A DNA stretch of 64,000 nt from Pseudomonas fluorescens (GTDB taxonomy: Bacteria; Pseudomonadota; Gammaproteobacteria; Pseudomonadales; Pseudomonadaceae), in contig NZ_JSAK01000011.1 of NCBI RefSeq assembly GCF_000802965.1, forward strand, positions 1-64,000. The letters run 5' to 3'. This document shows, piece by piece, positions 27,200 to 36,794 of the stretch; the stretch's first letter is position 1; the number at the start of each line of letters is the position of its first letter. The position numbers and the translations under genes are program-made. Below the pieces are notes generated by a model. The model ran no database searches, was not told the DNA's origin, and saw only the letters and a list, made by a program, of their open reading frames with translations.

Positions 27200-29098
27200 A
27201 TGCCCACGACGTTTCATGAGATTCCCCGCAAGCGCCCGACCACGCCCCTGCTCGACCGCGCGAACACGCCGGACGGCCTGCGCCGGTTAGGCGAAGCCGA
27301 GCTGGAAACCCTGGCCGATGAGTTGCGCCTGGAATTGCTCTACACGGTCGGTCAGACCGGTGGGCATTTTGGTGCCGGCCTGGGCGTGATCGAGCTGACC
27401 ATCGCGCTGCATTACGTCTTCGACACCCCGGACGACCGGCTGGTGTGGGACGTGGGTCATCAGGCTTATCCGCACAAGATCCTCACCGGTCGTCGCGACC
27501 GCATGGGCACCCTGCGCCAGAAGGACGGCATTGCCGCCTTCCCGCGTCGCTCCGAGAGCGAGTACGACACCTTTGGCGTCGGCCACTCCAGCACTTCGAT
27601 CAGTGCCGCGCTGGGCATGGCGATTGCCGCCCGCCTGCAAAACAGTGATCGCAAGGCGATTGCGGTGATCGGCGACGGCGCGTTGACCGCCGGCATGGCC
27701 TTCGAGGCGCTGAACCATGCGCCGGAAGTGAATGCCAACATGCTGGTGATCCTCAACGACAACGACATGTCGATCTCGCGCAACGTCGGCGGGCTGTCGA
27801 ACTATCTGGCGAAAATCCTTTCCAGCCGCACCTACGCGAGCATGCGCGAGGGCAGCAAAAAAGTGCTGTCGCGCCTGCCCGGTGCCTGGGAAATCGCCCG
27901 TCGTACCGAAGAATATGCCAAAGGCATGCTGGTTCCCGGCACGCTGTTCGAAGAGCTGGGCTGGAACTACATCGGCCCGATCGATGGCCACGACCTGCCG
28001 ACCCTGATCGCCACCCTGCGCAACATGCGCGATCTGAAAGGCCCGCAGTTCCTGCACATCGTCACCAAGAAAGGCAAAGGCTTCGCCCCGGCGGAAGTCG
28101 ACCCGATCGGTTACCACGCCATCACCAAACTCGAACCACTGGATGCTCCTGCCGCCGCGCCGAAAAAAGCCAGCGGTCCGAAGTATTCCGGCGTGTTCGG
28201 CGAATGGCTGTGCGACATGGCCGCGGCTGATCCGCGTCTGGTCGGGATTACCCCGGCGATGAAGGAAGGCTCCGACCTGGTGGCCTTCAGCGAACGCTTC
28301 CCGCTGCGCTACTTTGACGTGGCGATTGCCGAGCAGCACGCAGTGACCCTCGCCGCCGGCATGGCCTGCGAAGGCGCGAAACCGGTAGTGGCGATCTATT
28401 CGACCTTCCTGCAACGCGGTTACGACCAGTTGGTGCATGACGTCGCTGTGCAAAACCTCGACGTGCTGTTCGCCATTGATCGCGCCGGCCTGGTGGGTGA
28501 AGACGGCCCGACCCACGCTGGCAGCTTCGATTTGTCGTTCCTGCGTTGTATCCCCGGCATGCTGGTGATGACCCCGAGCGACGAAAACGAACTGCGCAAA
28601 ATGCTCACCACCGGCCATCTGTACGAAGGTCCGGCGGCTGTGCGTTATCCGCGTGGCAACGGCCCGAATGCGACCATCGAGAAAGACCTCGAGCCAATCG
28701 AGATCGGCAAGGGTGTGGTGCGTCGTCAGGGCAACAAAGTCGCCCTGCTGGTGTTCGGCGTGCAACTGGCCGAAGCGCTGAAAGTCGCCGAGACGCTGGA
28801 TGCCACCGTGGTCGACATGCGTTTCGTCAAACCCCTCGACGAAGAACTGGTACGCAAAATCGCCGCCAGTCACGAGTTGCTGGTGACCGTCGAAGAAAAC
28901 GCGATCATGGGCGGTGCCGGTGGAGCGGTCAGTGAGTTCCTCGCTCGCGAGAATATTCTCAAGTCGATGCTGCACCTGGGCTTGCCGGACATCTACGTCG
29001 AACACGCCAAGCCTGCGCAGATGCTGGCCGAGTGCGGGCTGGATGAGGCCGGGATCGAGGCATCGATCCGCGCGCGCCTGCAACTGCTCAACCTGTAA
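27200..29098 (+). CDS. dxs: 1-deoxy-D-xylulose-5-phosphate synthase
   Basis: 632 residues, full length. The thiamine diphosphate fold is clear: [16 protein letters not shown], then the diphosphate/metal site [17 protein letters not shown] with [34 protein letters not shown] and RYPRGNG of the transketolase-like domain follow. It joins pyruvate and glyceraldehyde 3-phosphate to DXP, the entry of the MEP pathway and also a precursor for thiamine and pyridoxal. The start codon is 91 bases after ispA, so it may have its own promoter or be co-transcribed. Confidence 0.98.
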   Translation: MPTTFHEIPRKRPTTPLLDRANTPDGLRRLGEAELETLADELRLELLYTVGQTGGHFGAGLGVIELTIALHYVFDTPDDRLVWDVGHQAYPHKILTGRRDRMGTLRQKDGIAAFPRRSESEYDTFGVGHSSTSISAALGMAIAARLQNSDRKAIAVIGDGALTAGMAFEALNHAPEVNANMLVILNDNDMSISRNVGGLSNYLAKILSSRTYASMREGSKKVLSRLPGAWEIARRTEEYAKGMLVPGTLFEELGWNYIGPIDGHDLPTLIATLRNMRDLKGPQFLHIVTKKGKGFAPAEVDPIGYHAITKLEPLDAPAAAPKKASGPKYSGVFGEWLCDMAAADPRLVGITPAMKEGSDLVAFSERFPLRYFDVAIAEQHAVTLAAGMACEGAKPVVAIYSTFLQRGYDQLVHDVAVQNLDVLFAIDRAGLVGEDGPTHAGSFDLSFLRCIPGMLVMTPSDENELRKMLTTGHLYEGPAAVRYPRGNGPNATIEKDLEPIEIGKGVVRRQGNKVALLVFGVQLAEALKVAETLDATVVDMRFVKPLDEELVRKIAASHELLVTVEENAIMGGAGGAVSEFLARENILKSMLHLGLPDIYVEHAKPAQMLAECGLDEAGIEASIRARLQLLNL

Positions 29099-29110
29099 CC
29101 CGATCTCACC

Positions 29111-29180
29111 CCTGTAGGAGCCGGCTTGCTGGCGATGGCGTTTTCAAGGACGCCATCGCCAGCAAGCCGGCTCCTACAGG
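29111..29180. repeat. REP hairpin (TGTAGGAGCCGGCTTGCTGG type)
   Basis: A perfect 32-base inverted repeat, CCTGTAGGAGCCGGCTTGCT and onward, with a short loop of about six bases. It begins 13 bases after the dxs stop and should form a stable hairpin that could end the dxs message or protect its 3' end. A related pair is at 43621. Confidence 0.85.
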
Positions 29181-29213
29181 GACTGTGTACTCCTTCGCTT
29201 TCACGAATAAATT

Positions 29214-31100
29214 ATGAAACTCTCTCGCCTCGCCCTGACGCTGACTCTTCTGCCGTCCGGCCCCCTGCTGGCCGACTCCTTCGAACGCGACCAGGCCCTG
29301 AAGCTGCCGGACGTACTGATCAGCGCCAACCGTCAGGTCGAGGCACGCAATGACAGCAGCGCCGCCAACACCGTGTTCACTCGTGAAGACATCGACCGAC
29401 TGCAACCAAACAGCGTCACCGACCTGCTACGTCGCGTACCGGGCGTGCAAATCGCGCAAACCGGCGGCCGTGGCAGCCTGCCGGGGGTGTATATCCGTGG
29501 CACCCAATCGGCCCAGAGTCTGGTGCTGGTGGACGGACAACGGATCGGCAACTCGACGTCCGGCGACAGCAACCTGCAACACATCAATATCGAACAGGTC
29601 GAGCGCGTGGAAGTGCTGCGCGGTTCCCGTTCAGCGATTTACGGCAGCGATGCGATTGGCGGGGTGATCCAGATCTTCACCCGGCGCGGCGGCGAACAAG
29701 GCCTGCAACCCCGAATGCACGTAGGTTTTGGCAGCAACCAGACTTGGGAGCGTAGCGTCGGTTTGTCCGGCGGCGATGCGCAGACCCGCTTCAACCTCGG
29801 CGCCAGCCTCGATGAAACCGCTGGGATCGACCGCACTCATGAGTCCTATCCCAGCGACAGCGATCACGACGCGTACCGTAATAAATCGTTCAGCCTGAGC
29901 CTCAGCCATGCCTTGACCGATGACATTGAAATCGGCGCCAACGTGCTGGATAACCGCGGCAAAAGTGAATACGACAACCCGTTCGGCCGCTTCGACCTGA
30001 ATACCTTCGAGTCAGTCCAGGAGCAGCCGTACAACAAATTCGATGTGAGCAGCGTCAGCAGCTATGTGGACGCGCGGGTCAATGACCTGTGGAAAACCCG
30101 GATCGAATTCGGCCACAGCGAAAACCGCGAGAAAACCTTCGACAAACTCAGCGATGAACGCAGCGTGTTCAACACCTACCGCGACTCGGTAACGTGGCAG
30201 AACGATCTGAAGCTCAATGAACGCAACAGCTTGATCCTCGGCGGCGACTGGTACGAAGACCGGGTCAACAGCACCACGGACTTCGACGAAGACAGCCGCT
30301 GGAACCGCGCGGCGTTTATCCAGCATCGCTTTCAGACCGACAGTTTCTCCACCGAACTGGGCCTGCGCCGCGACCAGAACCAGCAGTTCGGCGGCCAGAA
30401 CAGCTGGAGCGGCACCCTCACCTTGCCGATGAACCCGGACAACGACGTGCTGCTGAGCTACAGCGAAGGCTTCCGCGCGCCGACCTTCAACGACTTGTAC
30501 TACCCGGACTTCAGCAACCCGGACCTGAAGCCTGAAACCTCAAAAAGCTATGAGCTGCAATGGCGCAGTCAGCTGACTGAGAACAGTCGCCTCGAAGCTT
30601 CGCTGTACCGCACGGACCTGGAAGACGCGATCATCTTCGGTAGCAACTCGCGCCCGCAGAACGTCGCCTCGGCACGGATCAACGGCTTCGAAGCGGCGTT
30701 GAAGCAGGAACTGTTCGGCTGGCAGAGCAACCTTGGCGTGGCGATCATCGACCCGCGTGACCGCGACACCGGCCATACCTTGGCCCGTCGGGCTCGACGT
30801 ACATTGAGCTGGGATCTGGACCGACAGTTTGACCGGTTGGGCTTGGGTGCGAGCTGGCAAGCGGTGAGCAGCAGCTATGACGACCTGAACAATCAGCAGC
30901 CATTGGGTGGTTATGCGTTGCTGGGGCTGCGCAGCAGTTGGGAGCTCAACCGCGAGATCAAACTGGAACTGAAGGTCGATAACCTGCTGGACAAGGATTA
31001 CAGCCGGGCGTTGTACAGCCATGAAGGCAGCCAATATGGGTATCGCGAGGAAGGTCGGGCATGGATGTTTGGGGTGACGTGGACACCTGAAGTCCGCTGA
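29214..31100 (+). CDS. btuB: TonB-dependent outer membrane receptor, BtuB-like (cobalamin)
   Basis: 628 residues with a signal peptide (to about LLADS). The plug domain carries LPDVLISANRQ (TonB box-like), VPGVQIAQTGGRG, IYIRGTQSAQSLVLVDGQRI-like residues (seen as VYIRGTQSAQ) and VEVLRGSRSAIYGSDAIGGV. A 22-strand barrel follows, with the typical final Phe/Trp-rich strand (WMFGVTW). It is the size of E. coli BtuB (614). It imports cobalamin using TonB energy; the binding protein gene btuF is just downstream. No cobalamin riboswitch fits in the 115 bases upstream, where a REP hairpin stands. Confidence 0.88.
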   Translation: MKLSRLALTLTLLPSGPLLADSFERDQALKLPDVLISANRQVEARNDSSAANTVFTREDIDRLQPNSVTDLLRRVPGVQIAQTGGRGSLPGVYIRGTQSAQSLVLVDGQRIGNSTSGDSNLQHINIEQVERVEVLRGSRSAIYGSDAIGGVIQIFTRRGGEQGLQPRMHVGFGSNQTWERSVGLSGGDAQTRFNLGASLDETAGIDRTHESYPSDSDHDAYRNKSFSLSLSHALTDDIEIGANVLDNRGKSEYDNPFGRFDLNTFESVQEQPYNKFDVSSVSSYVDARVNDLWKTRIEFGHSENREKTFDKLSDERSVFNTYRDSVTWQNDLKLNERNSLILGGDWYEDRVNSTTDFDEDSRWNRAAFIQHRFQTDSFSTELGLRRDQNQQFGGQNSWSGTLTLPMNPDNDVLLSYSEGFRAPTFNDLYYPDFSNPDLKPETSKSYELQWRSQLTENSRLEASLYRTDLEDAIIFGSNSRPQNVASARINGFEAALKQELFGWQSNLGVAIIDPRDRDTGHTLARRARRTLSWDLDRQFDRLGLGASWQAVSSSYDDLNNQQPLGGYALLGLRSSWELNREIKLELKVDNLLDKDYSRALYSHEGSQYGYREEGRAWMFGVTWTPEVR

Positions 31101-31105
31101 GATCA

Positions 31106-31212
31106 CCTGTAGGAGCTGCCGCAGGCTGCGATCTTTTGATCTTGATCCTCGGCGCTTTCGAATCTGTCAAAAGCAAGATCAAAAGATCGCAGCCTTCGGC
31201 AGCTCCTACAGG
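31106..31212. repeat. Paired REP hairpin (TGTAGGAGCTGCCGCAGGCT type)
   Basis: Two inverted copies of CCTGTAGGAGCTGCCGCAGG with GCTGCGATCTTTTGATC surround a 20-30 base middle. They lie between the converging btuB and btuF genes and probably end both messages. The same REP type recurs at 41453, 42457 and 57480. Confidence 0.85.
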
Positions 31213-31227
31213 GGGCGGGGTGCCATC

Positions 31228-32028
31228 TCAGCGCTCTGGTGCGATCAACTCGCACAACTTGGCCGTCGCCTCGATCATCTGCCCGCTCGGCCGCTCCAGG
31301 CCTTTGTCCGTCACCAGCCGCAATTGCCCCTGCTCCACTGCTCTCACCTGCGGCCACGCCTTCCACGCATCCAACTGCGCCTGATCACTGGCCAGAATCA
31401 CTTCGGGATTACGCTGCAGCACCGCTTCCACACTGATTTGCGGCGCCGGGAGTGTCAGGTCATCAAACACGTTTTTCGCCCCGCACACTTCCAGCGCATC
31501 GCTGATGATCTGCCCGCCACCAACGGTGTACAACGGTCGATCCCAGACCTGATAGAACACCCGCAACGGCTGATCCCGGCGGTAGCGTTGGCGCAGATCA
31601 TCCAGCCGCTGACGCAAACCCGCCGCCAGTGAAGCCCCACGCTCAGGCCGCCCGAGCTGCTTGGCTATCGCCTCAATCTGCGCAGTGAGCTGTTCCAAGT
31701 TGTGGGGTTCGGCGACGTAGGTCGGGATGTTCAAGCGCTTGAGTTGTTCACGCTGGGCCGGGCCGACGCTGCCGGGCCAGAGCAGCAGTAAATCCGGCTT
31801 CAGGCTGAGCAGTCGCTCCATGTCCAACTGGCCGTAGCGGCCAACGGATGGCAGGTTCTTGAGTTGCACAGGACGCTCACCAGCATCCAGCACACCCACC
31901 AAAAGATCCGCAGAGTCCAGCTCGACAACGATTTCAGAGAGGGACGGCGCGAGGCTGACCACCCGTTCGACTGCCGCTGCCGAGCCGCTGACGGCCAGCA
32001 GCAAAACCGCCAGCCAGACAGGACGCAT
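31228..32028 (-). CDS. btuF: Periplasmic cobalamin-binding protein, BtuF-like
   Basis: 266 residues from an ATG at 32028 that shares two bases with the upstream stop (TGATG); the longer frame would start inside the upstream gene. A signal peptide ([19 protein letters not shown]) is followed by RVVSLAPSLSEIVVELDSAD, the opening of class III binding proteins such as BtuF. LPSVGRYGQLDMERLLSLKP and NPEVILASDQAQ complete the family pattern. It would deliver cobalamin to the BtuCD transporter, whose genes are not in this window. The gene faces btuB across a REP pair. Confidence 0.88.
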   Translation of the reverse strand: MRPVWLAVLLLAVSGSAAAVERVVSLAPSLSEIVVELDSADLLVGVLDAGERPVQLKNLPSVGRYGQLDMERLLSLKPDLLLLWPGSVGPAQREQLKRLNIPTYVAEPHNLEQLTAQIEAIAKQLGRPERGASLAAGLRQRLDDLRQRYRRDQPLRVFYQVWDRPLYTVGGGQIISDALEVCGAKNVFDDLTLPAPQISVEAVLQRNPEVILASDQAQLDAWKAWPQVRAVEQGQLRLVTDKGLERPSGQMIEATAKLCELIAPER

Positions 32029-32447
32029 CAGCCGAGTTGACGCGGGATACGGTAGAGGTAAAACAGCACGGTGGTCGACAGCGCCAGCAGGAACAGCGGC
32101 ACTGCTTCGAGGCCGACGAACACCGCCAATGCACCGATCCATGCTGGCAAACCGGCAGCAAGAAATGCCGTACGACGCTTGGCCGCCAGGCTGATCCAGG
32201 CGGCGGGTTCTTCAGGGGTATCGAGGGCTTTCTGGGTGGCGATCAATGCATGCTTGTAGCCACCGAAAAATTTCAGGCTGACAAACATCGAAGCCACACC
32301 GGCGATGAACAACGGCATCGCCAGCACCGGCAAGATAGCCTCGCCCTGGCCGAACACGCCGTTGATCACGAACAGCGGCACCAAGGCCAGCGCCAGGTAT
32401 TGCCACCAGTTGACGGACAGTCGACGCCGCACCTGACCGCGGGTCAC
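32028..32447 (-). CDS. Conserved integral membrane protein
   Basis: 139 residues, mostly hydrophobic. Four probable membrane helices are seen at about 15-35, 37-57, 95-113 and 115-135. The sequence between helices 2 and 3 ([20 protein letters not shown]) is soluble. I do not recognise a functional family, and nothing points to a transport mechanism. The gene sits between ribA (four-base overlap at its start) and btuF (two-base overlap at its end), so the three probably form one transcript. Confidence 0.8.
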   Translation of the reverse strand: MTRGQVRRRLSVNWWQYLALALVPLFVINGVFGQGEAILPVLAMPLFIAGVASMFVSLKFFGGYKHALIATQKALDTPEEPAAWISLAAKRRTAFLAAGLPAWIGALAVFVGLEAVPLFLLALSTTVLFYLYRIPRQLG

Positions 32448-33061
32448 GCCCGGCCTACCTCGCCCTGATGTTCGTTGCCCATCATGTGGTCGAGTTTGCT
32501 GGCCTTGGTCGCCAGGTAGAGTTTGTTGTGCGGGTTATGGCCGGTGTGCAACGGCACGCGCTCGGCGACCACGATACCCATATCGGTCAAGGCCTTGACC
32601 TTGCGTGGGTTGTTGGTCATCAGGCGCAGGGACTTAACGCCCAGATGTTCCAGCATCGGCAGGCACATGGCGTAATCACGCTGGTCGGCGGCAAAACCCA
32701 GGCGCTCGTTGGCTTCGACGGTGTCGGCACCGCCATCCTGCAGCTCATACGCGCGGATCTTGTTCAGCAGGCCAATGCCACGGCCTTCCTGACGCAAGTA
32801 CAGCAATACGCCGCGACCTTCGCGGGCAATGGCTTGCAACGCGGCTTCGAGTTGCGAACCGCAGTCGCAACGCTGGCTGAACAAGGCATCGCCCGTCAGG
32901 CATTCGGAGTGCAACCGGCCGAGTACCGGGGCACCGTCGGCGATCTCACCCAGGCTCAGCACGACGTGCTCGCGGCCGGTGGCTTCATCGAGAAAGCCGT
33001 GCATGGTGAATTGCGCAAAAGGCGTTGGCAGCTTGGAAGCGGCGACAAAAACGACAGGCAC
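32444..33061 (-). CDS. ribA: GTP cyclohydrolase II
   Basis: 205 residues, the normal size. The zinc-binding cysteines stand in [18 protein letters not shown], and the active site stretch is [18 protein letters not shown]. The enzyme opens GTP to 2,5-diamino-6-ribosylamino-pyrimidinone 5'-phosphate, the first riboflavin step. Its intactness matters because the GTP cyclohydrolase II-like half of RibBA at 36795 lacks these motifs. The stop overlaps the next start by four bases. Confidence 0.97.
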   Translation of the reverse strand: MPVVFVAASKLPTPFAQFTMHGFLDEATGREHVVLSLGEIADGAPVLGRLHSECLTGDALFSQRCDCGSQLEAALQAIAREGRGVLLYLRQEGRGIGLLNKIRAYELQDGGADTVEANERLGFAADQRDYAMCLPMLEHLGVKSLRLMTNNPRKVKALTDMGIVVAERVPLHTGHNPHNKLYLATKASKLDHMMGNEHQGEVGRA

Positions 33062-33193
33062 CGGTGTGCTCCTGATCTAAAGAGTCTGAAGATTCGCAGG
33101 CCGGCATTGTAACAGCAGGTTCCTGACGACGCTTAGGCTGAATTATCGGCGATAACTATCAAAAAGTTTGATGTCCACCCTGATTACACCATC

Positions 33194-33290
33194 CCCTGTG
33201 GGAGCGAGCCTGCTCGCGATAGCGGTGTGTCAGACAAATATTCGTCAACTGGACGTCCGCTATCGCGAGCAGGCTCGCTCCTACAGGGGG
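33194..33290. repeat. Paired REP hairpin (GGGAGCGAGCCTGCTCGCG type)
   Basis: Inverted copies of CCTGTGGGAGCGAGCCTGCT followed by CGCGATAGC surround a middle of about 35 bases. It fills most of the space between the ribA promoter side and the binding protein gene at 33318. A divergent copy occurs at 63821. Confidence 0.85.
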
Positions 33291-33317
33291 TAATCGCCGA
33301 CGACCGTAAAATCCGTG

Positions 33318-34055
33318 TTAATGCTCTTCAAATGGATAGGGTTGTTTCCAGCGCTCGAAGATCGGCTTCAACTCGCCACTTTTCACCAGTTGCTCCATGC
33401 GCTGGTCGAACAACGCCATCAGCGTGCGAGCCTGCGGGGTCTTGGCAAAGCACAGATACAGCGGCAATTCGGCGATATGGGTGCGGCGCAACTGCGATGG
33501 ATCCTTCGCCCGTCTGACGACGTAATCGACTTCAGTCAGTGCATCGATGTAAAAATCGGCACGATTTTGAGTCAGCATCGAGACGATGCCGGTACGCCGT
33601 AGCACTTCGTTATAGCGGCGAACGTTGGGCAGGTAATGCTGGTAGTCGTAGCCGCGGACCCAGGCCAGACGAAAATTACCCAGGGTTTCCCGGGTCGGCA
33701 CCGGACTGGTGGTCAGGCCCAGGGCATAAATGTGATCGGTGTCGAAGTTCCAGCGCGGGTAAAGCAGCTCATCCGACTCGTCACGATAGGAACCGACACA
33801 GGCATCCACTTCACCACGCTCGGCCAGGCCCATGGAGCGCACGTAAGGCTCGGTGCGGATATCCAGTTTGACGCCCGCCGGCTCGAAGACTTGCCGCAGC
33901 ACGTCCCAGCCCAGCCCATGACCGTCGGCAGCGGTGTAGTCTTCCCAGTCCTCGCTGGCCAGGTGAATCACCGACGGCGTCGGCGCGGCCTCCCCCGCGC
34001 AGGCAAGCGAGCAACACAACGCGAACACCATCACCATCAAACCGCGTAGAGCCAT
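33318..34055 (-). CDS. Periplasmic substrate-binding (SBP_3-like) protein
   Basis: 245 residues from an ATG at 34055; GGGAG lies eight bases before it, which beats the GTG 15 bases upstream. A signal peptide with ALCCSLACAG is followed by the type 3 binding-protein fold: GHGLGWDVLRQVF, VDACVGSYRDESDELLY and QRMEQLVKSGELKPIFERWK. The family includes amino acid-binding proteins and orphan binding proteins used in signalling. No ABC transporter genes are near, so the ligand and partner cannot be given. Confidence 0.8.
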   Translation of the reverse strand: MALRGLMVMVFALCCSLACAGEAAPTPSVIHLASEDWEDYTAADGHGLGWDVLRQVFEPAGVKLDIRTEPYVRSMGLAERGEVDACVGSYRDESDELLYPRWNFDTDHIYALGLTTSPVPTRETLGNFRLAWVRGYDYQHYLPNVRRYNEVLRRTGIVSMLTQNRADFYIDALTEVDYVVRRAKDPSQLRRTHIAELPLYLCFAKTPQARTLMALFDQRMEQLVKSGELKPIFERWKQPYPFEEH

Positions 34056-34093
34056 CCCTAGTTCTCCCACTTAACGCCCCAAAACCTCTCTGG

Positions 34094-34597
34094 TCAGGCG
34101 AAAAACCACACCAGTCCTTGCATCGCCAACCACGCAAACACCCCGGCCAGAACGTCATCGAGCATGATCCCGACGCCGCCGTGCACATGCCGGTCGACCC
34201 AGTGAATCGGCCATGGCTTGAGAATGTCGAAGAAGCGGAACACCAGGAAACCCGCGAGCAACCACTGCCAACCTTCCGGCACCAGCCACAGGGTGATCCA
34301 CATCCCGACCATTTCGTCCCAGACGATGCCTTCGTGGTCGTGCACGCGCAAATCATCGGCCACCTTGCCGCACAGCCAGAAGCCAAACAGCATGGTGATG
34401 CCCAGCATCAGCCAATAGCCCCAATCGGGCAACATCTGCCACAACGGGATGAAAGGTAGCGCGACCAACGACCCCCAGGTGCCCGGTGCCTTTGGCAAGG
34501 TGCCCGAGCCGAAGCCGAACGCCAGGAAGTGCCATGGATTGCGCCAGACCGACGGCGGTACGAATTCCGCCGGGACCTGTTTGGGATGATCTGTCAC
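34094..34597 (-). CDS. pgpA: Phosphatidylglycerophosphatase A
   Basis: 167 residues. Family motifs: GSGTLPKAPGTWGSL near residue 30, HDHEGIVWDEMVGMWIT near 88 and FRFFDILKPWPI near 120, ending with the membrane helix region. The enzyme removes phosphate from phosphatidylglycerophosphate in the inner membrane to give phosphatidylglycerol. Its start overlaps the thiL stop by four bases (ATGA), the arrangement seen in many proteobacteria. Confidence 0.96.
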   Translation of the reverse strand: MTDHPKQVPAEFVPPSVWRNPWHFLAFGFGSGTLPKAPGTWGSLVALPFIPLWQMLPDWGYWLMLGITMLFGFWLCGKVADDLRVHDHEGIVWDEMVGMWITLWLVPEGWQWLLAGFLVFRFFDILKPWPIHWVDRHVHGGVGIMLDDVLAGVFAWLAMQGLVWFFA

Positions 34598-35559
34598 GGT
34601 GTCTCCCGAAAATGTTGATAGCCCCGGCTCTGCGGGGTGATGTCTTTTCCAGCGGCGTCCAGCAGTGTCACGCCTTGCCCGCTAACGACTCGCCCGACCA
34701 CATGGATTGGCCAGCCTTCAGCCAGCAACGCCGGTAACTCGCCGGACGGCAAGGTGAAGGCCAGCACGTAATCATCGCCACCACTCAGGGCCGCAATTTG
34801 TGCGCCCGACTGGCCGAGGAAGGCAACCAGCGCTTTCGACAACGGCAAGCGCTCAATGTCCACCTGAAGTCCGACCTGCGACGCGAGGGCAATGTGCCCA
34901 CAGTCCGCGAGCAAGCCGTCGGAGATGTCCAGCGCCGAAGTCGCCTTGCCGCGCAATGCCTGGCCCAATCCAAGTTGCGGTTGTGGCGACCAGTAATGCG
35001 CCAGCAACGTATCGGCGATGGCCGCATCAGCGCTGCGCTCGCCCAGCACCAGTGGTAACGCGCCGGCAGCATTGCCCAGGCCGCCACCGACACACAGCAA
35101 GTCGCCTGGTTGCGCGCCGCTGCGTGTCAGTGCCTGGCCGGACGGCACTCGACCAAACACAGTCACGGTCAGGCTCAACGGCCCGCGAGTGGTGTCGCCA
35201 CCCACCAATGCCACGCCGCAACTTTGCGCCATGCGATTCAAACCACGGGCGTAGGCATCCAGCCAATCGGCGGTCACCGTCGGCAAGGTCAGGGCAAGGG
35301 TAAAGGCAACGGGAGTGGCGCCCATGGCGGCCAGGTCGCTGACGGCCACGGCCAGCGAGCGCTGACCGAGCAGAAAGGGGTCGCAAGGATCTGCGAAGTG
35401 CACACCGGCCACGAGGGTGTCGGTGGAAATCGCCAACTGCTCCCCTGGGGGAACAGCCAGCAAGGCGCAGTCATCGCCGATCCCGAGGGCAACGCCTTCG
35501 CCGCCCTGCGCACAAGGCGCGGCGGCGAAGAAATTGCGGATCAGCTCAAACTCGCCCAT
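34594..35559 (-). CDS. thiL: Thiamine-monophosphate kinase
   Basis: 321 residues when started at the ATG at 35559 (MGEFELIRNFF), the usual family opening; six upstream codons are open but not conserved. The ATP-binding fold appears as GIGDDCALLAVP, TLVAGVHF and DLAAMGATP, with VGGDTTRGPLSL and LDISDGLLADCGH completing the motifs. The enzyme phosphorylates thiamine monophosphate to the active cofactor thiamine diphosphate. It lies between nusB (18 bases) and pgpA (overlap), in the common nusB-thiL-pgpA order. Confidence 0.97.
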   Translation of the reverse strand: MGEFELIRNFFAAAPCAQGGEGVALGIGDDCALLAVPPGEQLAISTDTLVAGVHFADPCDPFLLGQRSLAVAVSDLAAMGATPVAFTLALTLPTVTADWLDAYARGLNRMAQSCGVALVGGDTTRGPLSLTVTVFGRVPSGQALTRSGAQPGDLLCVGGGLGNAAGALPLVLGERSADAAIADTLLAHYWSPQPQLGLGQALRGKATSALDISDGLLADCGHIALASQVGLQVDIERLPLSKALVAFLGQSGAQIAALSGGDDYVLAFTLPSGELPALLAEGWPIHVVGRVVSGQGVTLLDAAGKDITPQSRGYQHFRETP

Positions 35560-35577
35560 TGCTGATTCAAACGCCAA

Positions 35578-36078
35578 TCAGCGCTTGAACGCCTTCACTT
35601 CAGCTTCACGCAGACGCGGGGCCAGCTTGTCGAGTACACCGTTGACGAACTTGTGGCCGTCGGTGGAACCGAAGACCTTCGCCAGCTCGATACCTTCGTT
35701 GATCACAACGCGGTACGGCACGTCGACGCGCTTGAGCAGTTCCCAGGTGGACAGGCGCAAAACCGCCAGTTCAACCGGGTCCAGCTCTTCGATGGTCAAA
35801 TCGAGGCAAGGCGTGAGTGCGGTGTCGATTTCGGTCTTGAACTGCGGAACCCCGTGCAGGATCTCGCGGAAGTACGCGCCATCGACATCGCTGAAATCGT
35901 TATCGACCCGGAACTGCGCTTCGATCTCGTTCAGCGATTGCTTGGCCATGTGCCATTGGTACAGCGCTTGGGTCGCGAGCTGACGAGCTTCGCGACGCTT
36001 GACGCTTTTCGATGGCTTGCCGGCGTCCGCAGGCTTTGGATCGCGCGGGTTGAAACGATCGCTTTCGTCGCTAATCAC
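35578..36078 (-). CDS. nusB: Transcription antitermination factor NusB
   Basis: 166 residues. The family appears in [19 protein letters not shown], then [18 protein letters not shown] and [20 protein letters not shown] with VNGVLDKLA near the end. NusB binds NusE and boxA RNA to prevent early termination in rRNA operons. A charged leader of about 28 residues precedes the domain. The ATG overlaps ribH by four bases. Confidence 0.97.
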   Translation of the reverse strand: MISDESDRFNPRDPKPADAGKPSKSVKRREARQLATQALYQWHMAKQSLNEIEAQFRVDNDFSDVDGAYFREILHGVPQFKTEIDTALTPCLDLTIEELDPVELAVLRLSTWELLKRVDVPYRVVINEGIELAKVFGSTDGHKFVNGVLDKLAPRLREAEVKAFKR

Positions 36079-36551
36079 TTGGCCTCCAACTGCGCCAGCA
36101 GGCTGACCATTTCCAGAGCGGACAGGGCAGCTTCGGCACCTTTGTTACCGGCCTTGGTGCCGGAACGTTCGATGGCTTGCTCGATGGAATCAACGGTCAG
36201 GACGCCGAAAGCGACCGGAACGCCGAACTCCATGGACACCTGGGCCAGGCCCTTGGTGCATTCGCCCGCCACGTATTCGAAGTGCGGAGTACCGCCACGA
36301 ATGACTGCGCCCAGGGCGATGATTGCTGCGAACTCGCCTTTCTGAGCGACTTTCTGCGCAACCAGCGGGATTTCGAAGGCGCCAGGCGCACGGATGATGG
36401 TGATGTCGCTTTCGCTCACGCCATGGCGAACCAGGGCATCAACTGCACCGCTGACCAGGCTTTCAACGACGAAGCTGTTGAAACGGCCCACTACCAAAGC
36501 GTAGCGGCCTTTAGGGGCGATGAAGGTACCTTCGATGGTCTTCAGGGTCAT
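36075..36551 (-). CDS. ribH: 6,7-dimethyl-8-ribityllumazine synthase
   Basis: 158 residues. Conserved blocks are [46 protein letters not shown] and [21 protein letters not shown]. The catalytic His lies in the HFEYV segment. It joins the pyrimidine from RibD with the four-carbon unit from RibB to make lumazine, the substrate of riboflavin synthase (ribE). It starts the ribH-nusB-thiL-pgpA run. A REP pair separates it from ribBA. Confidence 0.96.
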   Translation of the reverse strand: MTLKTIEGTFIAPKGRYALVVGRFNSFVVESLVSGAVDALVRHGVSESDITIIRAPGAFEIPLVAQKVAQKGEFAAIIALGAVIRGGTPHFEYVAGECTKGLAQVSMEFGVPVAFGVLTVDSIEQAIERSGTKAGNKGAEAALSALEMVSLLAQLEAK

Positions 36552-36660
36552 TCGTTAGATCTCTTAAAGAGCCGGGACGCGTCTCGTACGCGTCCCTCAG
36601 TGATATTTGAACCGCGAATACAGCGCCGGATCCCACATCGGTGTTCACTTATAAATCGTC

Positions 36661-36746
36661 GTGGCGAGGGAGCTTGCTCCCGCTGGCTGCGTAGCGGCCT
36701 CTTGTGGGCGCTGCGCACCCAAGCGGGAGCAAGCTCCCTCGCCACA
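36661..36746. repeat. Paired REP hairpin (GTGGCGAGGGAGCTTGCTCC type)
   Basis: Inverted copies of GTGGCGAGGGAGCTTGCTCC around a 40-base middle (GCTGCGTAGCGGCC and its partner). It lies between ribBA (stop at 36795) and ribH, which could uncouple them. Confidence 0.85.
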
Positions 36747-36794
36747 ATAAATCAAACAAGCCTTAAGTGAACAACGATGCCAAAACCCGGTGCA

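Noticed and set aside
27287..29083. 598-codon minus-strand frame antisense to dxs
   Set aside because: Pure shadow of dxs; composition rich in His, Gln and Arg with no motif.
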